Origin: Kibdelosporangium sp. MJ126-NF4 | GTDB lineage: Bacteria > Actinomycetota > Actinomycetes > Mycobacteriales > Pseudonocardiaceae | DNA: 64,000 nt | Direction: 5' to 3' | Assembly: GCF_000826545.1 (NCBI RefSeq) | Contig: NZ_CDME01000008.1 | Coordinates: 682,001-746,000 of the forward strand | In this document: positions 1-8,398 of the stretch, in pieces | Position numbering within the stretch: the first letter of the stretch is position 1 | Layout of the letters: each line of letters begins with the position of its first letter | Notes under the pieces: model-generated | The model's database searches: none | What the model saw: the letters and a program-made list of their open reading frames with translations, nothing else | What the model was told of the DNA's origin: nothing | Program-made: the position numbers and the translations under genes

Positions 1-2
1 GC

Positions 3-260
3 ACGGCTGCGATCAAGGTCCGTGTACCTCATTCCGCCGATCGTGTGACGCGTCGGGCTGTGGCTCCCGGTGGCGTTGCTCTAATCGCGCAATGCCGATT
101 GGTTAGGTGTGCATTGGGCATGACATCGTTGACCCTGTCTGGTGAATCTCGGTCGGACGTGTACGTGCTTTGGCAACTGTCAGTTGTGCTCGGCGACGCG
201 GAAGTCCTCACCGCGCACCGCGCTCTCGCCCGTTACCGAGACATCTACATGACAAACTAA
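3..260 (+). CDS. possible 3' end of a gene entering from the left edge
   Basis: The frame is open from the first bases of the window to TAA at 258-260, with an internal GTG at 45. The last 40 residues (around VLWQLSVVLGD and ALARYRDIY) look protein-like, but I recognise no family. It could be the carboxyl end of a gene that starts outside the window or a chance open frame. No ribosome binding site is visible for the internal GTG, which favours the first option. Confidence 0.3.
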   Translation, partial: TAAIKVRVPHSADRVTRRAVAPGGVALIAQCRLVRCALGMTSLTLSGESRSDVYVLWQLSVVLGDAEVLTAHRALARYRDIYMTN

Positions 261-325
261 GCCAAAGCTTAACTAAACTTCCTTGTTATGCCGATTGCCC
301 GAGAAGTAGCTAAGCTTTAGCTTAG
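257..325. promoter_or_regulatory. tandem MarR operators upstream of marR-MFS
   Basis: Two copies of one dyad are seen. One is CTAAGC-N4-GCTTAA at 257-272 and the other CTAAGC-N4-GCTTAG at 310-325, the latter ending 5 bases before the GTG start of the MarR gene. MarR repressors usually bind such dyads over their own promoter. Autoregulation of this gene and of the coupled transporter is therefore inferred. Confidence 0.6.
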
Positions 326-330
326 TAGAT

Positions 331-801
331 GTGGATGACGACAGCAGGGAGACGGCGCAGGCGCTGCGGTGGGCTGTCTCGCGGATGGCGCAGCGGCTGC
401 GCCAACAACAGCCAGGCCGTGAGGACGCGTTGACCAGGCTGGGGGCGTCGGTGTTGGCGAACCTCCGACACAGCGGCCCGTTGACGCTGACCACGCTGGC
501 CGCGATCGAAGGCCTGCAGCCACAGTCGTTGACGCGCCCAGTGAACGCCCTGGCGGTGGCCGGATACGTGACGCGTTCGCGTGACGAGGACGACCGCCGC
601 CAGCAGACGATCGCGATCACGGACCACGGCCGTGCGGCGTTGTCGGAGCACATCCAAGACGGCAACGCCTGGCTCGCGCAGGCGCTCAAGGACAAGCTGA
701 GCCCCGCCGAGCGCGCCATCCTGAGAGTCGCGGCAGACCTGCTCACCACGGTCGCGGACTCCCCGGACCCGACAGGTCTCGGCGCGGCCGCACCGCAATG
801 A
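331..801 (+). CDS. MarR family transcriptional regulator
   Basis: This is a 156-residue protein of normal MarR length. A winged helix-turn-helix spans roughly residues 30-105: a recognition-helix region (LAAIEGLQPQSLTRPVNAL) is followed by a wing with the charged turn SRDEDDRRQQ typical of MarR proteins. The GTG at 331 gives a full-length domain. Its stop overlaps the ATG of the downstream efflux gene (ATGA at 798-801), so the two are translationally coupled. Two copies of an AGC-rich dyad just upstream make autoregulation likely. Its probable job is to repress the coupled drug exporter until a phenolic or drug-like ligand binds; the ligand cannot be read from the sequence. Confidence 0.88.
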   Translation: MDDDSRETAQALRWAVSRMAQRLRQQQPGREDALTRLGASVLANLRHSGPLTLTTLAAIEGLQPQSLTRPVNALAVAGYVTRSRDEDDRRQQTIAITDHGRAALSEHIQDGNAWLAQALKDKLSPAERAILRVAADLLTTVADSPDPTGLGAAAPQ

Positions 802-2030
802 GCACAACGAGAACACGCACCAGCGCTGCCCTGATAGTGGTGCTGGCAACGCTGACCGGCCTCGCGCCCCTCGCGACCGACATGTACGTCCCAGGCCTGC
901 CAGAACTGACACGTTCCCTGGACACGCGGCCGTCCGCCGCGCAGCTGACCATGACCGCGTTCCTGATCGGTGTCGTGGTCGGCCAACTGGTACTCGGCCC
1001 GGTCAGCGACGCCGTGGGACGCAGACCAGTGCTCCTCGCGGGAACAGCCCTGTTCACGGCGTTCTCGGTGGTCTGCGCGGCGGCCCCCACCATCGAAGTG
1101 CTGAACGCGGCAAGACTGTGCCAGGGAATAGCCGGAGCAGCAGGCATCGTCGTCGCACGAGCCGTGATCACCGACGTCGCCGACGGCGTGGCCGCAGCCC
1201 GAAAGTTCGCGACACTGGGCGCGATCAGCGCGGCAGCCCCGATCCTGGCGCCGATGCTGGGCGGAGTGGTGCTGAACCTGGCGACATGGCGTGCGGTCTT
1301 CGTGGTGCTCGCGGCGATCGGAGCCCTGCAGATCCTCGCGGTGCTCGTGTGGGTCCCGGAATCCCTGCCGCCATCCCGCCGCGCACCAGCGAAACCAGCG
1401 GCGACACTGACCGCGATGACCACCCTGATCCGCAGGAGAGAGCTGCTGGCCCACGTGCTCAGCCTGTGCTTCGGCGGCGCGGCGGTGTTCGTCTACATAG
1501 CCGGATCCACCTTCGTGTTCCAGGAGATCCACGGCGCCTCAACAACATTGACGAGCGTGATCTACGGCGTCAACGCACTGGGCACCATGACCGGAAGCGT
1601 CCTGTTCGGACGACTGGTCGACCGCTTCGGCGTGACACGCCTCCTGATCACCGGCCTCACCACAGCACTGGCCGCGTCGGCCGTGCTGGCAGCGCTGCTC
1701 ACATTCACCGCCGGAACACTGATCGTCACCTGGGCCTGCCTGTTCACGATGATCACCGCCTTCGGCATGTTCTTCCCCGCCGTGACAACAGCCGCCCAGT
1801 CCACCGGCCGAGACGCTCCAGGCGCCACATCAGCACTCCTCGGCGCAGGCCAGTTCCTCCTGGGCGGCGTGATCTCCCCGCTGGTTGGCGTCTTCGGCAC
1901 CTCCAGCGCCCTCCCCATGGCCCTGCTGACCACCGCCTGCCTCGCAGCATCGTTACTGGTCGTCGGTTGCCGAACGCGAGCAAGTACTCGCCCGCTCTGC
2001 AAGGAGACCTACCAGCGGAAGGTTCACTAA
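798..2030 (+). CDS. Bcr/CflA-type multidrug MFS exporter
   Basis: The 410-residue protein has about twelve hydrophobic segments. The first loop carries DMYVPGLPEL, the characteristic aspartate-proline motif of Bcr/CflA drug/proton antiporters, and the loop between segments 2 and 3 has GPVSDAVGRRPVLL, the MFS motif A. Proton-driven export of small drugs across the plasma membrane is expected. It is translationally coupled to the MarR gene by a 4-base overlap and lies behind two probable MarR operators. One in-frame TTA codon (near 1953) could make translation depend on the bldA tRNA if this is a developmentally complex actinomycete. Substrate unknown. Confidence 0.9.
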   Translation: MSTTRTRTSAALIVVLATLTGLAPLATDMYVPGLPELTRSLDTRPSAAQLTMTAFLIGVVVGQLVLGPVSDAVGRRPVLLAGTALFTAFSVVCAAAPTIEVLNAARLCQGIAGAAGIVVARAVITDVADGVAAARKFATLGAISAAAPILAPMLGGVVLNLATWRAVFVVLAAIGALQILAVLVWVPESLPPSRRAPAKPAATLTAMTTLIRRRELLAHVLSLCFGGAAVFVYIAGSTFVFQEIHGASTTLTSVIYGVNALGTMTGSVLFGRLVDRFGVTRLLITGLTTALAASAVLAALLTFTAGTLIVTWACLFTMITAFGMFFPAVTTAAQSTGRDAPGATSALLGAGQFLLGGVISPLVGVFGTSSALPMALLTTACLAASLLVVGCRTRASTRPLCKETYQRKVH

Positions 2031-2173
2031 TCCTGTGTGGACAGGGCGGCTGCGAATCGTGTTGACGGGATTCGCGACAGCTGATGTTTCCCGTACGGAA
2101 TCCGGAAATCGTTACGCCGCAACATAAACGCTCAATCGGGTCTTGCGCGGGCGTCCGGTGCTGGTGGACAGTG

Positions 2174-2348
2174 ATGGGCATGCGACGTGATCTGACGATC
2201 ACTGTGTTCCGGTGACATCGCGGACGACAAGTACGCGGCGCTGGTGCGTGAAGTGGCACGCGGTGTCGACACGGTGGACCTGACCGGTCAAACCATCATC
2301 TCCACGAACGGCACCATGCCCGAGGGATTGGAGGACATTCCGGGCTGA
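2174..2348 (+). pseudogene. small decayed gene, unknown family
   Basis: Two adjacent frames look protein-coding. One begins at ATG 2174/2180 (MRRDLTITVFR) and stops at 2215. The other continues from about 2212 (GDIADDKYAALVREVARG, then TVDLTGQTII) to TGA at 2346-2348. Joining them requires one frameshift near 2212 and would give a protein of about 56 residues. No family is recognised. The rest of the gap between 2031 and 2502 shows nothing else. Confidence 0.3.
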
Positions 2349-2502
2349 CGGCCGATCGGCGATCGAGTCGATGTCTCCCTGGTGTCAATGCGTCTCCGTG
2401 AGTTCATGGGCCCCGGTTCACGCTGTCGTGGTAACACGATAGTGTGAATTGAACCGAAGCTGCTGTCGACGAGTTCGCCACTCATACCCTGGGGAGGGGT
2501 AC

Positions 2503-4374
2503 GTGCAGCCTGTTTGGGGCTCAGCTGTCCGATTGCTGGACGCCTACCGGGATGGCCGCCTGATCACTGCGCTCATCAAGCATGTGAATCCGACGGGAAG
2601 TCCGAGCGACCAGTCGGGGGAAATAGGTGCGTGGAAACGCAGCATCCCCGCTTTGCTCGAACTGGTCGTCGAAGCGGGCCTCGGGCACGTCCATGTCATT
2701 CTCGAACATCGTCTCCCGTACACACCACACCGTGTCGACGCGATCTTGTGCGGTGTGCATCCGCTGGACGGAGAGCCGTCCTATGTACTGGTGGAGCTCA
2801 AACAGTGGTCCGGCCTGGAGGTTGACGAGTACGGCCTCGTCCGGAACCCGTGGCGGGACCAGCCTGATCTCCACCCGAGCGAACAGGTGCGCCGTTACTG
2901 CCAGCACCTCGTGGATTTCTATCCGCTCTTCGCGCGGCGTCCGAAGATGGTGCGAGGAACGGCCTATCTGCACAACATCGCAGACGGAACGGTGCAGGAC
3001 TTCAAGCCGGACGATTTCGGGACCAGCTACGCCGGAGCTCAGCGGTCGGAGTTCGTCGGTGTGCTCAAATCGCTACTGGACGGTGACCCGCGAACCGAGG
3101 ACCCAGCAAAACGGGCAGCCCGTGATCTCGGCTTGGCCACCGTCAAACCGGCGCGCACACTACTCGACACCGCCAGAGAAGTTCTGGCTGGACGGGACAG
3201 CTACATTCTGCTCGACGCACAGCAGGTCGCCTTCGATCTGGTTCGGCAGGCAGTGGACAGTCTGGACGGCTCAGAACAGGTTGGGAACCGCAAAAAGGTC
3301 ATTGTCGTGCAGGGCGGTCCCGGCTCGGGCAAGAGCGTGATCGCGATCAGCTTGCTGAGCCGTCTGATCGAGCACGGGAAAGCTGCGGCCCATGCGACCG
3401 GTTCCAAGGCGTTCACCGAGACACTGCGCGAGAAAGTCACCGACAGCCATCAGCGTGTGAACCGCCTGTTCACCTATTTCAACTCGTTCGACAGAGCTAC
3501 TCCCGACTCACTGGACGTGCTGGTGTGCGACGAGGCACACCGGGTCAGGGGAGACAGGAGATCCGGCACCTCCGGCCAGATCAGTCAGCTGATCGACGCG
3601 GCGAAGGTCCCGGTCTTTCTGCTCGACGCACACCAGACAGTCCGGCCGGGGGAGATCGGTACGCTCACCGACATCGTCGACGTGGCAACGGCGAAAGGGG
3701 TCGACGTGGTGCCGATGAGCCTCGATGCCCAGTTCAGGTGCGGCGGCTCGGCGGCGTATGACGAATGGGTGTTGAGGCTGCTCGGTCTTGGCGGAGCCGT
3801 CCAGCCCGTTGTCTGGTCGGACCTCGTACGGAACACGGACGACCAGTTCATGGTCGACTCGGTGGACTCGCCGGAGCGCCTGGAAGCATGGCTGCGGCTT
3901 CGGATGGACAATTTCGGCGGCACCGGTCGGATGGCTGCGGGATTCTGCTGGAAGTGGAGTTATCCCAGAAAAACCGCCGTCGGCCTTGAGCTTGTTCCCG
4001 ACGTGAAGATCGGCGACTGGCATCGGCCGTGGAACGCCAGGCCGGACAAGCCCGTGCCCGGCGCGCCCACGTCGTCGCTGTGGGCGTCCGATCCTCGTGG
4101 TTTTGGTCAGGTCGGCTGTATATACACAGCTCAGGGTTTCGAGTACGCGTGGGCGGGCGTGATCTTCGGCCCGGACCTGGTGATCCGCGGTGGCCACTGG
4201 GTCTCCCGTCCAGACCAGTCGAAGGACACCCCGGTGGCGAAATGCGATGACCAGGACTTCGGCCGTTTCGCTCGGAACACGTACAAGGTCCTGCTGACCC
4301 GTGGCATGCGTGGTGTGTGCCTGTACTCCACCGACGAGGAAACCAACGCGTTCTTCCGGCACCATGCCCGTTGA
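2503..4374 (+). CDS. PD-(D/E)XK nuclease fused to DUF2075-type SF1 helicase
   Basis: The GTG at 2503 follows a GGGGAGGGG ribosome binding site and gives 623 residues; an upstream ATG at 2449 lacks such a site. The amino-terminal third has a nuclease-like core: aspartate near residue 78 (HRVDAILCG), then VELKQW with E and K near 97 and 99. A P-loop ATPase follows, with Walker A GGPGSGKS near 270, Walker B VLVCDEAHR near 340, and the late helicase motif VLLTRGMRG near the end. The second half matches the DUF2075/COG3410 type of helicase. Coupling of nuclease and helicase, plus the EVE-HNH gene 69 bases downstream, points to DNA restriction of invaders. Target preference unknown. Confidence 0.75.
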   Translation: MQPVWGSAVRLLDAYRDGRLITALIKHVNPTGSPSDQSGEIGAWKRSIPALLELVVEAGLGHVHVILEHRLPYTPHRVDAILCGVHPLDGEPSYVLVELKQWSGLEVDEYGLVRNPWRDQPDLHPSEQVRRYCQHLVDFYPLFARRPKMVRGTAYLHNIADGTVQDFKPDDFGTSYAGAQRSEFVGVLKSLLDGDPRTEDPAKRAARDLGLATVKPARTLLDTAREVLAGRDSYILLDAQQVAFDLVRQAVDSLDGSEQVGNRKKVIVVQGGPGSGKSVIAISLLSRLIEHGKAAAHATGSKAFTETLREKVTDSHQRVNRLFTYFNSFDRATPDSLDVLVCDEAHRVRGDRRSGTSGQISQLIDAAKVPVFLLDAHQTVRPGEIGTLTDIVDVATAKGVDVVPMSLDAQFRCGGSAAYDEWVLRLLGLGGAVQPVVWSDLVRNTDDQFMVDSVDSPERLEAWLRLRMDNFGGTGRMAAGFCWKWSYPRKTAVGLELVPDVKIGDWHRPWNARPDKPVPGAPTSSLWASDPRGFGQVGCIYTAQGFEYAWAGVIFGPDLVIRGGHWVSRPDQSKDTPVAKCDDQDFGRFARNTYKVLLTRGMRGVCLYSTDEETNAFFRHHAR

Positions 4375-4443
4375 TCTCGTTTTGTCACCCGTCCGTGGTA
4401 CTGGTTACCCCGTCGGCAGGAGCACAGTGCTAAAGGTGGGGAC

Positions 4444-5382
4444 ATGAGTCGGGTCGGTTATGTCTACGTCGGGAAATCCGCGGGCAAGAACTGGGACATC
4501 GGCATCCAGCAGGGCGTCTGGGGATGGGAGACGTCGGTTCTGGACCGTAAGGACGGACACGCGATCGCAGGTTCTCTGCGTGAAGGTGATCTGCTGGTCC
4601 TCGCCCGTGGCGGCCCGTCACCCCGCGCCCAGACCGGCGAATGGCGAGACGCATGGATGAAAGAGGCCTGGGTCGGATCGATTGTCCGTGAGCTTTACCA
4701 GTCGAACCACCAAGTGTGGCCCGACAAGCCGTATCCGCACCGGGTCGACCTCGTGGAGCTCGCGCACTTCGCGGACGTGGGTGCGGACGCGCTCGGCGAG
4801 GCGGACGCGATGGAGTGTCTGCGGCTGTCCGGCAACAAACAGGGGGCGCCGGTCATCGGCCAACTGGACCTCGCCGATCCTGCGGCCGACGATGCCGTGG
4901 ATGCTCCCGAAGAGCCGCCCAACCGCCTTGCCCTCGTCGTCATACGGGCCGAGCAGAGACAGCTGCGGAGCCTGAAGTTCGCGGGCGCCTCAGAGATCAC
5001 CTGTAACCTGTGCGGCAGGACGTTTCCCGCCAGACTCGTCCGCGCCGCCCATGTCAAACGCCGGTCCGAGCTCGAACCGGGAGAACACCGAAACCTCGCC
5101 AACATCATGGCTGCCTGTGCGTTCGGCTGTGATGAGATGTTCGAGCACGGCTACATCTATGTGGACGACTCAGGATCAGTGCGCCGCGACCCCAGAGTCA
5201 GCCCCGGTTCCAGTCTCGAGGAGTTCTTCGCCAGCTACCTCGCTGGGCAGACGTGCACGGCGTACAGCAAGGAAAGTTCCGCCTTCTTCGCGTACCACCG
5301 GACGAACATGGCACAGATCGACATGGTGGCCGTGTCCGCCGAGTTGACCTTTCCTGAGTCGGCCGTCCATGACTCGCCCTGA
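4444..5382 (+). CDS. EVE/PUA-like domain plus HNH endonuclease
   Basis: The first 130 of 312 residues resemble an EVE/PUA-like base-reading fold (YVYVGKSAGKNW, IREGDLLVLA-like LREGDLLVLA, then WPDKPYPHRVDLVEL). EVE and SRA-type domains usually bind modified bases in DNA. The second half is an HNH nuclease: CNLC near 187, AAHVKRRSE near 200, an asparagine near 218 and a further histidine near 237. EVE-HNH fusions are known as modification-dependent (type IV-like) restriction enzymes. It follows the nuclease-helicase gene by 69 bases on the same strand, so both probably belong to one defence unit. Which modification it recognises, if any, cannot be told. Confidence 0.75.
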   Translation: MSRVGYVYVGKSAGKNWDIGIQQGVWGWETSVLDRKDGHAIAGSLREGDLLVLARGGPSPRAQTGEWRDAWMKEAWVGSIVRELYQSNHQVWPDKPYPHRVDLVELAHFADVGADALGEADAMECLRLSGNKQGAPVIGQLDLADPAADDAVDAPEEPPNRLALVVIRAEQRQLRSLKFAGASEITCNLCGRTFPARLVRAAHVKRRSELEPGEHRNLANIMAACAFGCDEMFEHGYIYVDDSGSVRRDPRVSPGSSLEEFFASYLAGQTCTAYSKESSAFFAYHRTNMAQIDMVAVSAELTFPESAVHDSP

Positions 5383-5392
5383 GAGCAGGCCC

Positions 5393-6529
5393 ATGATTCC
5401 GTTCCGCATCGACATTCCCGACGCTGAGCTGGCCGACCTGAATGACCGGCTGCGGCGCACCAGGTGGCCGGACCCGGAGCCGGTCCCCGACTGGTCACAA
5501 GGAGTCCCGCTCACCTACCTGCGAGAACTCTGCCAACACTGGGAAACCGGCTACGACTGGCGAGCAACCGAGCGCCGTCTGAACGCGTTCCCGCAGTTCC
5601 GCACGGAAATCGACGGCGTGGCCATTCACTTCCTGCACGTCCGCTCCCCGCACGAGAACGCGACGCCACTCATCCTCACCCACGGCTGGCCCGGTTCCGT
5701 GCTCGAGTTCGAGAAGTCCATTGTCCCGCTGACACAGCCCGACGACCGGGCGGACGCCTTCCACGTGGTGATCCCGTCGTTGCCCGGCTACGGCTTCAGC
5801 GACCGCCCAGCACAACCCGGCTGGACAGTGCAGCGGATTGCGGCCGCGTGGCGGGAGTTGATGGCCCGGCTCGGTTACGCACGGTACGGCGCACAAGGCA
5901 GCGACTGGGGTACAAGCATCACCACGAGCATGGGCCAGCAAGACACCGGTCAGCTCGTGGGAATCCACGTGATGCCACCAATCGCGGCACCGGACCCGGC
6001 TACCTTCGACAACCTCACCCCGGCCGAGGAAGCTGCGCTCGCGGACCTGCGGCAAGCGGAGGTGTACGAGTCCGGCTATGCCGAGCAGATGACGACCAAG
6101 CCGCAAACGGTCGGCTACGCGCTCACTGATTCCCCTGCGGGACTGTGCGCGTGGGTCGTGGAGAAGTTCGCCTCGTGGACGGACAGCGGAGGCCGACCCG
6201 AGACTGTCCTGACCCGCGACGAGATGCTCGACAACATCACGCTCTACTGGCTCACCCGCACCGCGACGTCCTCCGCGCGGCTCTACTGGGAAAGCTTCCG
6301 TGAAGTCGGGGAATGGTTCAGCAAGGCAACCGAGGACACCGTGCCCGTGCCTACCGGCTGTTCGATCTTCCCCAAGGAGATGCCCCGGCCATCCCGCCGC
6401 TGGGCGGCCAACCGTTACACCGACATCCGCTACTGGGGCGAACCCGACCGAGGCGGCCACTTCGCCGCCTTCGAGCAGCCACGCCTGTTCGTCGACGAAC
6501 TGCGCGCGTTCTTCCGTCTGGTCCGCTGA
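5393..6529 (+). CDS. epoxide hydrolase (EHN-type alpha/beta hydrolase)
   Basis: The start is ATG 5393, preceded by GAGAGCAGG; an ATG at 5369 would overlap the upstream stop. The 378-residue product opens with the epoxide-hydrolase amino-terminal domain (PFRIDIPDAELADLNDRLRRTRWP). The alpha/beta core follows, with oxyanion motif HGWPGS, nucleophile D171 in GSDWGTS and catalytic H356 in GGHFAAFE. It opens epoxides to vicinal diols by an alkyl-enzyme ester. The size is usual for microsomal-type bacterial members. It lies 10 bases behind the EVE-HNH gene, but a functional link is not evident. Physiological substrate unknown. Confidence 0.9.
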   Translation: MIPFRIDIPDAELADLNDRLRRTRWPDPEPVPDWSQGVPLTYLRELCQHWETGYDWRATERRLNAFPQFRTEIDGVAIHFLHVRSPHENATPLILTHGWPGSVLEFEKSIVPLTQPDDRADAFHVVIPSLPGYGFSDRPAQPGWTVQRIAAAWRELMARLGYARYGAQGSDWGTSITTSMGQQDTGQLVGIHVMPPIAAPDPATFDNLTPAEEAALADLRQAEVYESGYAEQMTTKPQTVGYALTDSPAGLCAWVVEKFASWTDSGGRPETVLTRDEMLDNITLYWLTRTATSSARLYWESFREVGEWFSKATEDTVPVPTGCSIFPKEMPRPSRRWAANRYTDIRYWGEPDRGGHFAAFEQPRLFVDELRAFFRLVR

Positions 6530-6543
6530 GGAACAATCGCAGC

Positions 6544-7266
6544 GTGTCCTACACCGAGGCGTACGAGTCGGCCCTGATCAGAGGCGATCAGGACCCGTTG
6601 CCGTGGAACCTGCACGAAGAGATCACCAGCAGAGTGTCCGAGGACGACCACGTGGTGGATATCGGCTGCGGCACGGCGTTCAAAGCACTCCGGTTCGCCT
6701 CACTGGTACGCCGTGTGACGGGCGTCGAGCCAAACCGGACGATGCTGGCCCAGGCCCTGAGCAACATCCGTGCCGCGGCCAGCGCCACCACGACCGTGGT
6801 GGCCGGTCAGGCGGAAAGACTGCCGATCCAGGACCAGGCCTGCGACGTGGTGACCGTGATGCTCGCCCCGCACAGCGCGAGCGAGGTCAGCCGCATCCTC
6901 CGGCCAGGCGGGACAGCGATCCTCGAGAAGATCGGCGACCGGGACAAGTGGAACGTCAAATCGGCCTTCGCCAGCGACTCCCAAGGACCGCGAGGCCAGT
7001 TCGCGGATCTCGCCGAAGGTGAACGCGCGCAGCTGCTGCGCGACGAACTCGCCGAGCACTTCGCGGACGTCGAAGTGCGCCACGGCTTCTGGAAGACCTA
7101 CTACACCCGGCAAGCCCTGGAGTTGTTGCTGGACCAGACACCTACCGTCCGCGGCTTCGACCGCCAGGCCGACAAGCCAACGCTTGACCGGTTGTTCCTG
7201 GACCACCACACCGACCGCGGCCTCGAAACCACCCAGAACAGGCTGCTCATCATCGCCCGCAAGTGA
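6544..7266 (+). CDS. class I SAM-dependent methyltransferase
   Basis: The GTG at 6544, 14 bases behind the epoxide hydrolase, gives a 240-residue protein that starts where the family homology does. SAM-binding motif I is VVDIGCGTAFKAL, followed by the acidic ribose-binding residue in VTGVEPN. A motif-II-like AERLPIQDQACDVVTVML and a motif-III-like RILRPGGTAIL come next. This order is typical of UbiE/COQ5-like small-molecule methyltransferases. It is probably co-transcribed with the epoxide hydrolase. The acceptor cannot be inferred. Confidence 0.85.
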   Translation: MSYTEAYESALIRGDQDPLPWNLHEEITSRVSEDDHVVDIGCGTAFKALRFASLVRRVTGVEPNRTMLAQALSNIRAAASATTTVVAGQAERLPIQDQACDVVTVMLAPHSASEVSRILRPGGTAILEKIGDRDKWNVKSAFASDSQGPRGQFADLAEGERAQLLRDELAEHFADVEVRHGFWKTYYTRQALELLLDQTPTVRGFDRQADKPTLDRLFLDHHTDRGLETTQNRLLIIARK

Positions 7267-7272
7267 CCTGCG

Positions 7273-7701
7273 TCAGGCACGAGGCCAAGTGCCGTCGTTG
7301 CTGAAGGAAGTCGCCCAATAGAACGGATTGACCTCGGCGAGCGTGCGGGCGGCCCAGCCGCGGGCAACGCTGTCATCGGCCACACCCACCTCGACACCGG
7401 GGCCCCACAGTGTCAGCCGTTCCTGGCATATTCCGCACGGAGCCAGTACACGAATGCCGCCGCCTGCCCTCCCCACGCACACCGACGCGGTCACCCGTCG
7501 GTCAAGCGTGTACGCCTGACACAAGGGACCGGTTTCCGCGCACAGCCTTGCAGCGGTGTTGAAGTTGGGGAGGCTGACACCTGTGAGGATCTCGCCGCTG
7601 TCCAGATAGATCGCTGCCGCTGCTCCCGGCTGGCCAGCCCGCGGCCATCGGGCCCTCAGCTGCTCGACCGCGGCGTCCACCAGTCGTTGATCAAGCTCCA
7701 C
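7273..7701 (-). CDS. cytidine deaminase family protein
   Basis: The 142-residue size is that of tetrameric cytidine deaminases. The zinc site is recognisable: a CAE motif (cysteine in place of histidine, with catalytic glutamate) in ARLCAETGPLC, and the paired cysteines in APCGICQERL. The reaction is hydrolytic deamination of cytidine/deoxycytidine or an analogue. The sequence is divergent from housekeeping Cdd, so a blasticidin-S-deaminase-like or other substrate is possible. Its start overlaps the end of the upstream TetR gene by 11 bases, suggesting one transcript. Confidence 0.8.
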   Translation of the reverse strand: MELDQRLVDAAVEQLRARWPRAGQPGAAAAIYLDSGEILTGVSLPNFNTAARLCAETGPLCQAYTLDRRVTASVCVGRAGGGIRVLAPCGICQERLTLWGPGVEVGVADDSVARGWAARTLAEVNPFYWATSFSNDGTWPRA

Positions 7702-8305
7702 CTGACGAGTCTGCCATGTGCGACGGTGGGGTGGCGGCGTTGATCAGGGCTTCCGCGGCCGCCCGAGCGTATCGGCCGCAGTTGGTGTCGTTGAGAACCA
7801 TCGAACGGCTGGCGGTGCCGTCGGCGAGAACAGCGAGTTGTTCGCCGAGGACGTGCGGTTCCGCGACACCGAGTGCGCTCGCCAACTCGGTCAGACGGCT
7901 GGCCAGTCGCCGCTTCTGCTCAGCCGCGTATTCGTGGACGGGGCTGAGCGGATCCGGGAACTCTGCCGCCGCGTCGACGAACGGGCAGCCCCGGATCGGC
8001 CGGACCCCGTCGTGCGGCACCGTGAACAGGGCGAGCAGTCGCTCTCGAGGGGAGAGATCCTCCCGGTCGAGCACGCCTTCCATCGTGCGTCCGGACTCGA
8101 CGAGGTGCCGGAGGTAGCTCACCACCAGGTCGTCCTTGGTCGGAAAGTGCGCATACAGGGTGCGTTTGGACACCGGTGCGGCGGCCGCGACCTGTTCCAT
8201 GCCTGTCGCGGTGATCCCCTGTGTCTCGAAGAGCGTGGTGGCCGCAGCGAGAACGCGCTCACGCCCGCCTCGACCTCGCCGACGCTGGACTGTCTCCACT
8301 CCCAA
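7691..8305 (-). CDS. TetR family regulator
   Basis: The 204-residue protein has a TetR DNA-binding domain at about residues 12-60 (RERVLAAATTLFETQGITAT, then VSKRTLYAHFPTKDDLV). The rest is an all-helical ligand domain of the AcrR type. It is transcribed away from the nitroreductase gene, with palindromes in the gap. The pair therefore looks like a regulator controlling itself, the coupled cytidine deaminase and the divergent flavoenzyme. Ligand unknown. Confidence 0.88.
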   Translation of the reverse strand: MGVETVQRRRGRGGRERVLAAATTLFETQGITATGMEQVAAAAPVSKRTLYAHFPTKDDLVVSYLRHLVESGRTMEGVLDREDLSPRERLLALFTVPHDGVRPIRGCPFVDAAAEFPDPLSPVHEYAAEQKRRLASRLTELASALGVAEPHVLGEQLAVLADGTASRSMVLNDTNCGRYARAAAEALINAATPPSHMADSSGGA

Positions 8306-8306
8306 A

Positions 8307-8380
8307 GTGTACAGGACCGTTTACCTAAGCCGCCTCCGTCGTGGTAACTTGCGCAGTGTTGGGTAAACGCTTCCGTTTAC
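8307..8380. promoter_or_regulatory. TetR operators between tetR and nitroreductase
   Basis: A perfect dyad GTAAACG-N4-CGTTTAC lies at 8363-8380, 18 bases before the nitroreductase start. A second, degenerate copy with the same right half (CCGTTTAC, 8307-8324) sits directly at the TetR start. Sharing of the half-site in a divergent promoter is the usual TetR arrangement. Binding is inferred. Confidence 0.55.
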
Positions 8381-8398
8381 ATAGTGGTGAGGAGAGCT

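Noticed and set aside
7273..7701. the cytidine deaminase as the missing ToxE deaminase
   Set aside because: It has cytidine-deaminase motifs rather than RibD ones and lies about 49 kb from the cluster in another operon.
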